Assembly (NCBI RefSeq): GCF_051014685.1
Contig: NC_135055.1
Span: 17,410,001-17,474,000, forward strand
From: Ptiloglossa arizonensis
Taxonomy: Eukaryota > Arthropoda > Insecta > Hymenoptera > Colletidae
Reading direction: 5' to 3'
DNA: 64,000 nt
Part shown: positions 27,501 to 39,500 of the stretch, in pieces
Layout of the letters: the number at the start of each line of letters is the position of its first letter
Position numbering within the stretch: the stretch's first letter is position 1
Notes under the pieces: generated by a model
Told to the model about the DNA's origin: nothing
Seen by the model: only the letters and a program-made list of their open reading frames with translations
Databases searched by the model: none
Translations under genes and position numbers: made by a program

Positions 27501-30500
27501 GTTTGCACGTTGGGTAATGTTGTAGAGAAATTTGGAACGTATCGGACCTCGTTTTTGAAAGGAAGAAAATCATTTTCATTTTTCGTACGAAACGAAATTG
27601 TAGGAAACTGTCGAAAGAATTTTTCTTTGTAAGAAAGTATTGGAATGAAATATTTGGAAATATGGTAATTTGTTAAAAATTCCTCCGTTTCCTCGCAGCT
27701 CTTCGGAGACTCAATTTCCATGTACAGGGTGTCGAGAAAACTTGTGGCCAATTTTCAAGGTCGAACAGAAGAGAAGAAGAAACCAGTTAATAAACACAGG
27801 GTCGAAAATAGTTTTACTCGGATTTATGAAACATATTCTACGGTGAAATGTTACTTTCGTTTATGTTTTAAAATGTCCTCCATTCATTTCTACACACAAC
27901 CGGGCACGTTTTTCCAGAGAATTCCGTACAGGTTAAAAAGATCCATTCTCAACAGCAGCCCTCCACTTTGCTCGTGCAAAGTAACCTGTATACACTGTGC
28001 TCATCGTACATTCGAATTTCTCTCGCTGCTATTGAAAGACTTCACCTACGATCATTTATCATCACCGACCGATACGCACAGAGAGTTCCTGGTGAGCTTA
28101 GAGAGATCCTGTTACGTATTACGCGATATTGACCAATGTTGCGTATTGTGTGCTCACAACAAACACAATAGAGTGGACGAACGGGGACAATATTATTATG
28201 TTTACGATCCAATAATTGATAAATCATTGCTCGTTAGGTCTTTGATGGATACTCGATGCAGGACGTTATTGTGTTACTAATTTCTAGTTTCAAATGTTTA
28301 CATCATCCCGTAACGCAATTATGCTCCACGTAACAGGATAAAGATATTTAATTATTGTACATTGCAAATATTTGGAGTCACACATTAGTATTGTTCTTTC
28401 TCCCATCGTTTACGTTTGCATTAGTTTAACAGAGTACTGTGTTTCTCTGTTCTGAAATTCGTATAAAATTTCCCTTGATATCTGTGTCGGTAGACACTCT
28501 CATTATCGAACATAAAAATCCAACTTTTCCCCTGATTTACATCTGTTCTACTTTACCATAATATCACGTCCCTCCGTTCTGAACCTCGCGTAAAATCTCT
28601 CTTTAATATCCGTGTTATTCGACACTCTGGTTATCAAACACAAAAATCCATATTTCGTCTTCGATAACGTAATATTTGTTTCTCCCCTGATTTACATCTG
28701 TTCTGCTTTACTATGATATTACGTTCCTCCATTCTGGACTTCGCATAAAATCCCTTCTCGATATCTGTGTTGCTCGACACTTTGGTTATCAAACACAAGA
28801 ATCTATATTTAGTAATTCGTAATGTAACAATACTTTTTCTCCCTAATTTACACCTACACTACTTTACTATACCGCTATATTCCTCCACTCTGAACTTAAC
28901 CTCAAACTTCCCTTCGTATCTCTATTTCTAGACACTCTTGTTACACCAAACCCAAAAATCCACCTTATACCTCCTTAATAAAAATGTTTCATAAATTCAA
29001 GAATGGATTTCAAATAAATATCGAACACCTGAATTACTTTACTATACCACTATATTCCTCTACTCTGAACTTAACCTCAAATTTCCCTTCGTGTCTCTAT
29101 TTCTAGACACTCTTGTTGCACCAAACCCAAAGATCCACGTTTTATCTCCTTAATATGAAATTCGAGCAGAAGATAAATATTTACCAATAACGAAAATGTT
29201 TCATATTACCACTATATTCCTCCACTCTGAACTTAACCTCAAATTTCCCTTCGTATCTCTATTTCTAGACTCTCGTTGCACCAAACCTAAAGATCCACGT
29301 TCTATCTCCTTAATACAAAATTCAAGCTGAACATATTTACCAATAACGAAAATGTTTCATATTACCACTATATTCCTTCATTCTGAACTTAACCTCAAAC
29401 TCCCCTTCGTATCTCTATTTCTAGACTCTCGTTGCACCAAACCCAAAGATCCACGTTCTATCTCCTTAATACGAAATTCAAGCAGAAGATATTTACCAAT
29501 AACGAAAATGTTTCATAAATTCAAGAATGGATATCAGGTAAGTATCTTTAGAGGTTCTTCTTCCCATTTGGAAGACCAGCACCGAAAATTCTCTCCAAGT
29601 TTTCCCAACAGCCCGTAGATCCAATTACACGGTCGACGTGCACCACTCGACGGGAGCCTACCTGCAGAGGGCATTTACAGCTCGGGCATGCTCTAGGTTC
29701 CACCCACTCGTAAGGTGAGAATCTTGCCACTATCCAAATGGCCAAGGACACCATCACGTAAGCGCCCAGCATGGATAGCCAGATCTCCACCGCGAGCGGA
29801 TTCATGAACGAGAACAGCCTCGATGGCATTCGCCCGGAAACCTGAAGCAGTTACATCGTATTTCCGTATTACTGACCCCGTAATCCCTGTTCCGTCATCG
29901 TACCGATATCCACCACGAGACACAATTTCGTTTCTCAGCCCCTACCGTCGCGAATGGGGGCTAGGGGGAGGCCAGGACCGATTCTCGGCTCGTTAAGCGA
30001 TCCGACGTTTCTTTGTATCGTTTATTCAGTATTTTCACGCGCGAAATAATCCAGGGAGCAGTTTTCGCTCCTCTGGCAACCACTCTCCCGCCCCTCTGGA
30101 TGCCGCGCAAGACGGATCCTTTATCTCCGCTGAAATCACGGCTCCGCGCCATTCTTCGGGCCGTCAGATACGGCACAATAGGCAGCTGGAACACGCCGCG
30201 AGTTCAACCGTTATACGAGTTCCTTTATCCTTCCCGTTTCAATGTTTTTTTTTTCTGTTTTTTTTCTTCTTCTTCTTCTTTTTTTTTCCCCCTATTTTTC
30301 TTCACCCTTGTTCCGAGGTTCCGCCCCGAAAGTGGAGCGCGACTCGCCCACTGCGATTTTAGGTTAGCGAGCGGGCTCGTGGAATCTGGGCCAAAACTCG
30401 TTGCGGACTCGCGTGGACAGTTTCGAATGGTTCGTTCCAGGGTTCGGGACGGCGACGACAATCGGGTGCTTCGGAAAAGTGACAGCTTCTGATTTTCCTG

Positions 30501-33500
30501 TTCGCGGTTCCCTGTACCATTCGCTGCCGGTTGCGTCGCTGGTCGAACGGTTCACGGAGGAATAAATAAAGGACGAAGAGAGGAACCGGGTTATCTATAG
30601 AAAACGAAAATTGGGAACCGAGACTTCTCGCTCGAGTTCGCGCGAACTGTGGGGATTGTTCTTCGTGGAGATTCGACGAGAAGTATATAGAATACGGTCA
30701 AGATTGGGGATCGTGGTTGTTTTTGGTCGAGAGGGTCAATTGTGGGAAATTTCTTGGTAATTGGAACGTCCTCGCGCGGAATGTGATTGTTATACTTTCA
30801 ATTAGGGAATGGAATTTGACGGTGTGATCAGTGTTTTTGAAATTTTTCCGCGAGAATGTTAATTAGGAGGTATACTTCGTTGATAATCGGAACGAGTACG
30901 CTTTGTAGCAAGGTTGAAGGATCGTCAATTTTGAAAGGAAAAATGCTGTAGCTTTGTGGATAAAGATCGTACACCGGTGTACTTAGACCCGGTTTAAGGG
31001 AAGAAGCTTCTACTTTCGTAAAGCGGTTTGAATGTGAACAATTTTCAGGAAAATGGTCTACACTTTCCCGTTCCCTGTCCGACTAGAAAACCATACTCGA
31101 GAAAATTTAACCCAAGAGTGAAAAAGTTGAGACTTTTCTCTTTGAAATGAGCGTAGGTACGTAGCTGTACGATATTTTTTCACAAAGTTACAGCAGTTCA
31201 AAGTATCGACAATCTTTCCTTAAAAAATAGACGATTCTGCAATTACACGAAGTGTAGTTTCAAAATCTTGTGAAATGTATCCTCAAGATTTTGTAAAGTA
31301 TATTTTCAAAATTTTGGAAAGTGTACTTTCAAAATTTTCTACAATGTGTTTTCCAAATTCTGTAATGTACATTTGAAAAATTTTGGAAAGTGTATGTTCA
31401 AAATTCTGTAAAATATATTTGCAAAATTTCCCACAATGTGTTTTCAAAATTCTGTAATGTACATTTGAAAAATTTTGGAAAGTGTATGTTCAAAATTCTG
31501 TAAAGTATATTTGCAAAATTTTCCACAACGTACTTTCAAAATTCTGTAAGGTATATTTGCAAAATTTTCCACAACGTGTTTTCAAAATTCTGTAAAGTAT
31601 ATTTGCAAAATTTCCCACAAAGTGTTTTCAAAATTCTGTAAAGTATATTTGCAAAATTTCCCACAAAGTGTTTCCAAAATTCTGTAAAGTATATTCGCAA
31701 AATTTCCCACAAAGTGTTTTGAAAATTCTGTAATGTACAATTGAAAAATTTTGGAAAGTGTATGTTCAAAATTCTGTAAAATATATTTGCAAAATTTTCC
31801 ACAACGTACTTTCAAAATTCTGTAAAGTATATTTGCAAAATTTCCCACAAAGTGTTTCCAAAATTCTGTAAAGTATATTTGCAAAATTTTCCACAACGTG
31901 TTTTCAAAATTCTGTAAAGTATATTTGCAAAATTTCCCACAAAGTGTTTCCAAAATTCTGTAAAGTATAATATATTCGCAAAATTTCCCACAAAGTGTTT
32001 TAAAAATTCTGTAAAGTGTATTTGCAAAGTTCTGTAAAGTGTGTTTCGAAAATCTGGTAAGATGTATTTTCAAAATTTTCCAAAGCGTACGTTTACCAAA
32101 TTTCGCGAAACGTATTTTCGAAATTTCGCCGAGTGCGTTCTCGAGATTTATTTCGCGCGATACGACACGTGGAAGCTCAGCTGCTGTCGTCAGAGTTACC
32201 TGACCGCCCGAATCGGGTCACTTGCCCCACAATCGTACGCTTCATCCAACGAGATACGATTCTGTCGATCGTCGAGCAGCTGGGTGTCCACCGAACGAAC
32301 ACAACCCCACCGATACAGAATTAACAAACTTCGGAACGAACAACCGAACGACAGGGGAGTTTCGTCCAACGAGAGCGAACACCTCGTTGAGTGTACCTTG
32401 GGGTTGAGCCCGCTGCCCTGCCTGAGGAACGTGCCAGTGATAAACCAGAAACTGTTGCTGACGCTAAACTGGTTCTCGACGACGTCGCTCTCCGCCAGAC
32501 ACGGATGAGGATTGTTCCACTCGTACGGGCTGAATCGGGCCATAACGAACAGGGTGAAGCTTACGAGCATGTACGCGGCCAGCACGTACAGCCAGATCTC
32601 GACGGCCAGCGGGTTCATGAAGGAGAACAACCGCGTTGGCTGGCTGGATGGCACCTAAATTACGTTACGCTACGATTTTAATTAAAACGGATCCCGTGCC
32701 GCTCCCCCGCCGTGCGACGGGACCTCCGCGGAACGTTCTACGCTGCTAGATCACTCTCATCGAGAATCTCGTCCCGTTATAACCTTTGTACATCCTTTCT
32801 TAGGGTAGATTGCGGCGATATTCCACGTTGCACACGGGGCGAACCATTGTACAGCGAACGATATCGGTGAATCATTTTGAGAAAAAACGAGTGTACTCGA
32901 GTAGAAATTTTTGGAAATTTAAGAGGTTACTTTGCGGGACGATTATCTATGGTTCGAGGTTCTTGGAGGATGTTTAGGGGTTGTAGGATGGTCGAGGTTA
33001 TTCGGAGACGTTTCGAGTCGAGAAAAGCGGGTTAGAGGAGTTCAGTCTTTTGGAGGAATTTAGAGTTAGCGAAAGTCAGTAATATTTGTTCGAAGATGTT
33101 CGAGGTCATTGAAAGAAATTGGTCAAGGTCACTGAGAGTCGTTCAAAGTTATTGGAAGTCGTTCAAGGTTTATGAAAGAAGAGTTGAAAGAATTCGAATG
33201 AGTGGAAAGTTACTCAATGTCGTTCAAAGAGGGGTCAAAATCATTGGAAGTCGATCAAAGTCATTCAGAGGACGTTCAATGTCATTTCGAATCGTTGAAA
33301 GTTAGTAAAAGTTTTTCAAAGTCCATGGGAGACAAGTGAGGGAAATTAAAAATGATTGAAAGTCGTTCGAAAAGATATAAAATCGTTCAAAATCATTGCA
33401 CATTGTACAGAGACAGTCATTCGATTTCATTTAGAGTCACTCGAAAGAATTGTGACTCGAGAAACATAATTCAAAATTATTTGAAGACATTCAAAATTGT

Positions 33501-36500
33501 TCAAAGTCAGGGAAATACTGTCACAGAGGTTCAAAAGTTTTCAAAATAATTCTGTGTCATTGAAAATCGTTCAAAAGTATTCAAAGTTATTGAAAATCAT
33601 TCGAAATCGTTCACAACCATTCAAAGTCATTCGAAATTGTTCAAAGTGATTCAAAGACACTCAAAATCGTTCAAAATGATTCAAAGATATTCAAAATCGT
33701 TCAAAGTGATTCAAAAACATTCAAAATCGTTCAAAGTGATTCAAAGACATTCAAAATCGTTCGAAGTAATTCAAAGACATCCAAAATCATTTAAAGTAAT
33801 TCAAAGATATTCAAAATCGTTCAAAGTGATTCAATATCATCGTTCGAAATAATTCAAAGTCACTGAACTCCGTTTAACGTAACTGGAAACCATTCGAGTA
33901 CATTCGAAATCACGGGAGATCGCGAAACACGAAACAATCGTACATCTAGCTCGGTGTTCCCCTGTCTTCCGTTCGAACCGAAAAATTCCGGACGCTATCG
34001 CGCGAGTCCAGCTATCCTCAAACTTTGCAGACAACGCCATTAGTCACTGTCCAACGGTCGCCCCTGTATATTATCGCGCCCCGTGTAAAGCGATTTATAG
34101 TCTAAAGAGATACTGGAGAAACATTACGTGGAAAGTACCTTCTATTTTTTCCTAGCCAAACGATTTCGATCTGAGCGGCGTGCAATTTATCCCCGTTTTG
34201 TTTGTATTGTTTCGTAAACGTGCACACCACGAAAAACGAGATTCTCGACGTTGGATGAAAATTATTGCGCCCCGTGTTGGGCCGTGTTACCGCGCCGCGA
34301 AATCGTTCGATTTCGTCCGGCAACGAATCGAGTCGCGGGAAAATACTACAAAAAAAAAAAAAATAAAAAAAACAAAACCAACCTAAACGAATCGATGACG
34401 AAAGAAATCGTTCGAAAGACGCCAACGACTCACCTTAAACAGAATCCCAATACCGAGGTTCATGAACGGTTTGGTGAAGTCTATCACGCTCTCCCGAGCG
34501 TAATTGATCGTCATGGACGCGACGGCCAGGTCAGCTCTCTGTGAAGAATAGAAAAAAGAAACAGGAAAATTTTGGTTAAAAACTATCGAAACGAATGGAA
34601 AGATTATACGAAGCTTGTCGTACGCCGATCACGTTACTTTTGACAATTGTCGTTTTATCGATACCGAAAGGACGTCTGTCGCACGATCAAAGATTCCTTC
34701 GGTTATTTTCCCAAGTTTAGTTCTCTCACTGTACAACTCTTCGCACACTTTTGACCGTGTACTCTTGTATAAACAATTTATTGTACCACTGTATAAAAAG
34801 CAATTCTCCGGGGGTAGCTCCGACTATTTACACGCTTCGAGTCTTCGAGCTCGAAGATCGTATCGCCGTTCTAACGCGAGATCGTGGGACAAAAGATTTA
34901 TTTCGGCGCGAGGAGATACGCTCGCTCGTTTCGGCGCAGGAAAATGGCATAAAAGAGCGGGCCGATGGGGGAACGGTGTTAGCTCGCCTCGTGAAAATCA
35001 CCGTCAAAGACGCGGCCGTCCTTCCTCCAAGTGTTCCAGACACCACCGTGTGGATGTTTGCCTTGCAAAATAGCGAATGCATTTTTTATCAGCGGACCTA
35101 CCCGTCGCATCGTTGGGTCACCGCGCGATGACGTCTTTCCATCGGGACGATCCGCTTACAGTTCCCTCGGTTTCTAGGTTAAGGCGGAACACCCTTTCAC
35201 AGGGGACAGATTGCTTTGCATCTTTTATAAACCGCTGATCTTCGAAATTCAGGAGCTATCCGTGCCGGGGCTGCGGTTAGCTCGCGCGAGACGCGAACTC
35301 GCCCGTGGGACATCCTTCGCCGCCCCGAGGGCATTCTCGATGTATCATTTTCACCGGGGAAATTCTCTTCCTTTCTCTTCAACTCTCGTCGTGGATTTTC
35401 ACTTTTCGCGACCTCGATGCCCACGCGTTCCCCTTGCCGACGTTTTAAAGTAAATAATACGCGCGTTTCCGCAGAACGAACCAGGTCCGACCGTACACTG
35501 ACTCGTGCTACTTTGTCCGGCTAATGGGCCGTGCTCGATGTGTTCATACTACTTTGAAAGATGTTCTGTTACAGGATGCACTTAATAACGTGGTAGGGAA
35601 AAGTTGGTCAGGATGTCTAACGTTACGAATTAAGAGAAAAACAAGGAAACTGTTGTTAACACTGGTTTTACCAAGTTAAAATAACTGGTTCCAACTGCTT
35701 CGAGAAAGAAATTTACTATGGGAATTAACTGTGAGGGTAAAGTTGTTTTAAGAAACTGCTTTTAGTGATGGAGATACAATTTCTTAAAATGTTTACGTAT
35801 TACCTGAAAGTGTATATCATCAATCTATCAAAATTTAAATTTCATAGCATATTTTCTGAAGATGACTTATTTTTTGTTTTGGAAGTGTGATCAATTTCAT
35901 ACATTTCTCTTTTATCACACCGATTGATTTTTCTGGGGTAAAATTGCTTTCTTTATAATTTTTGTATGCTCGGGTATTTTAAGATGTATGGTACTTCATT
36001 TAACATACTCCTACAGTTTTAGATATTTTCGCAACTCGTTCCTTTTGAAGATTGCCTCGGATGCTCGAGTGTAAAAAAATTGCTGCCACGATATGTAATC
36101 GTAAATATTTACAATGTGTAAATATTTTTGAAATATCCATTCGGCATGTATCGTTCTGACGTGTAAATATTTCCTACGAATTCTACCTAGATACACTGTC
36201 GACCAAAAGTTTTGGACCGTACTCTTTAATATATTTTGTAGCTTGGAAGGTAACTCTAACGGTTTTGTTATTTTATATTTGATACCTACAATAGTTTAAC
36301 CAATGAAATAGTACGTTTATATATTTCTTCAACAAAGTTATTAGTTACAACATTATTTTACAGCGTTGACTCTCTGCGTGAACTGTATACATTCTTGCTA
36401 AAATAAAATCACATATTCTAAACAATAAAAAAACAATTTTCCGTCTTATAATCTTACTTAACGTTCTTCTACTACGGTGAATCTAAACTTTCAACCAACA

Positions 36501-39500
36501 GCGTACGTACATTCTCCGTAGATCGCGTAACGTCTGACTGCGTACCGTGCTCATTCCACTTAAACGCGACTCACTGAAAACAAAGGCAAGCGGATGCGAT
36601 TGGCCTCATAACGGAGACCGATACTCGCGTTTCCTGTTTGCAAAGCTTCGATACAGGCGTGTTCTGTGTGGCGGAACGAGATAAACCGAACGAGGACGTA
36701 GTAGATGAAGGTATTTAACGAGAAGGCAAAAACTCGTCGAGCGGATACCAACGCGCCGTTGATTTATTTCCGGCTTCATAATTTTCCTACCGCGGGCAAC
36801 ACACCATTTCCCTTGAATTTTCCACACCGGACCGTGGAACGATACTACTTTCGTCAATTTTGTTTATCAGCTTCCCTTCTCTCGTTGCATCTCGAACTAC
36901 CCTCCTACTTTTATTTTTCACACTCCGACATCGTTGTGTCCTCGTGCATCACCATTTCACCCGGTTCGTTTTAATTATTCCTTCCCTCTAGCCAGCCGGA
37001 TAAGCTATATACCGAGCCGAAGGAGTGGGGGAAAGCGGCTAGGCGGTCGACCTTCGCTCCCCGTGCAGCGGAGTGGGGGAAGACAGCTGGGCGGGTCGAC
37101 CTTCGCTAAGGCGGAGTGGGGGAAGACAGCTGGGCGGGTCGACTTTCACTTTCCCGCGCTGCGGCCCGGAGTGGGGGAAGACAGCTAGGCGTGTCGACCT
37201 TCACTGCGACGGAGTGGGAGAAAACAGATGGGCGTGTCGACCTTCACTGCGGCCGGGTGGAAGAAGTAACGGGTGTACTTATCGCCGTTTGAACTACGAA
37301 CGTGATCAGATATCTGTATAATGTTCACATCTGTGCCATTTCCCTCCCAATAAGGCAACAAGAACTCCTATCACCACTTTTTCGGTTTGAAATCAAATTT
37401 ATATTTCTGGTTACACTAGACACAATACACTGTTACTATCAACTAAATTGAAAACGCGACAACAGTCTCGTTTACGACTAACACGAGTGGAAGATTCTCC
37501 TCTTTTTCGTAACTTTTTATCTTTCACGTCACCGATCAACTTTTCGCGTGCTTATTGTAACTAAGAAGTACAATATAATAGGTACACCCGTTACATTTTT
37601 TCCATAAGTAGCACGGTGAAAGACAACGAAAATCGACTCGTCTAGATGTTTTCCTCCATTCCCCCTGGCTACCTCCGGTTAACATGGACTATTAGCAAAC
37701 GTGTCCGACAGGTTTTCTCGTGGATAAATTTTATGTGCGCGTGTTACCTCCCCCCTCCCATCCCTCGTGTCTCGTTACGAATGCGGTAGCACTTCCACGT
37801 GGAAAGCCACCGCAAACGAAGAATTACTCCGTCTGTGACGAGAAGGTAACATTTACTTTCCTTCGGAGTTTACCTACGAAAACTGTGGAATATTTTAATG
37901 AAAATCCACCCAACTCCAACGAATTTCCTTCGACGCTAGGTAATATCTAACGTTATCTACAGCGACGAGAAAACCCCGGCTTATTTCGCCGCAATATCGA
38001 AGTTAATCGATAGACGGGGAATCAGCGCGGAGAATTGGCTCGTCACGCGTAGAAAGAGAAAATATTAAGCTTTTTTTCGCGAGAAATATTGATCTTTTTA
38101 TCAGGAAGAGGATCTACCGTGATAGCTTCCGATTGAACGAAATATATTAGAAAAATCCGAGGTGAAACAATTATTGTGCAAATATATTCGAACGATTTTG
38201 ATAATATCATACTTGAATGGATGGATGAAATTTAAGCTTCTTAAAGTATTATTGTCCTGGATTCTGCATAACGAGATTCGATGTTGGGGTTAATTGGGAG
38301 GTCTGTCGATAACGCGACGATTTGTTCGTAAATTGTATCGTCCAGTGTGAAAAACATGGCGTTGCACCATTTCTTGCACCAGGAGAATCGCTGATACTCT
38401 GCAACGATTGCAGCCACGAGGTCGAGAGCATCAATGAAAAGGGAAGTGACATTCGAAGAAATTAGGTTTCTTTGTAAATCGTATCATTAAAGAACCCAGA
38501 ATTTATCGTGTTGAAGAAATTGTTAATATCATCGTGCAAAAACAGTACTGAGAGGTTGCTGAGAACATTAACGAAACCTGAAGCTACACACAAAGATATT
38601 TACACGTTTGCATATAAATTGTATTGTAGAATAGAAGAAACGTAGTCTCTGTTATACTCTCTGCAGTGTTAAAGAAACCGTCGGTACAATTTTCTAAAAA
38701 TTGCATAGCAAGGTCGACGTATTTGTAAAAAAAAAGAACAAAGTGACCAAAAGACCGTGGCTCGTAATTGGTATCGGTGCATTTCTGCCGAGTTTCTTCA
38801 ATTTGGGAAAAAAGTTTCTCACTGAACCTCTGCATCGAACGAAGTTGCGCAAATAATTCCGAAGCATTGACAGGAAATGAATGCACCGAGCATAAATCTG
38901 GCTCGTAGCTTCCGTGCTTGACACCCGGTGGCCATTATCGGCCGGAGACCTCGCCGCTGGGATCGCGAATCGCGAACGAGCACCGATATTCGTGTAAATA
39001 ATACGAATTTATGGAAGGGAAATGAATACTATTAACCACGCGACGCTAATATTCCGTTCGTCGAAGGTTCATAAATTACGCGGGGGCGTCGCGTCGCTTC
39101 GTGTCGCGTCGCGTGACGTCGTCCCGTGGCATCTCCCGCGTCGGGATCCCAATTTAATAACCGCGCGTCTTTTTACAATTCAGATGTCACGTGGCAACAG
39201 CTGCGTGACGGTCTATGAATCAGAATATCCGATACGTTGTTACCCGTGAGAAAACGTAAAATTAGATGCTCACCCCCCATTCCACCCCATCCTACTCACC
39301 CTCGAGGGGAGCTAGGTACGCATAATGAAATTCTACCCGAGATGGATTTATTGCGACAACGTCGGGCGACCGTTTTGCATATAAAATTGTCCGTTCTCCT
39401 CCCCTTCGACGTCGACTCCTTGTTTCGTTATTTTTTCGCGACAAAAAGAAAAAAATCTCGCGCGATTTTTTGCCCCTCTCTTTGTAATTCAAACGCACTC

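Larger units (their letters stand above)
27014..29661 (-). other. Intron between cassette exons 6B2 and 6B1
   Basis: It is occupied by two repeat arrays (27170-27550 and 28440-29540). Between them is a stretch with a 186-codon plus-strand frame (27720-28280) that I do not recognise. Confidence 0.65.
29842..32396 (-). other. Intron between cassettes 6B1 and 6A
   Basis: A 2.55-kb intron containing a T/TTC-rich run (30245-30302) and a large 46-bp satellite (31240-32120). No exon is seen. Confidence 0.65.

Noticed and set aside
31536..32073. Minus-strand open frames with a repeating [16 protein letters not shown] peptide
   Set aside because: They are translations of the 46-bp satellite; the unit length lets the frame stay open and no start or splice context supports a gene.
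32397..32654. Cassette 6A as the sole survivor of a separate tandem kainate receptor gene
   Set aside because: No second copy of E4, E5, E7 or any other exon is seen nearby, and both ends of 6A fit the host gene in phase; kept only as an alternative explanation.
33637..33852. Plus-strand frame with 10-residue periodicity
   Set aside because: Direct product of the 30-bp satellite.
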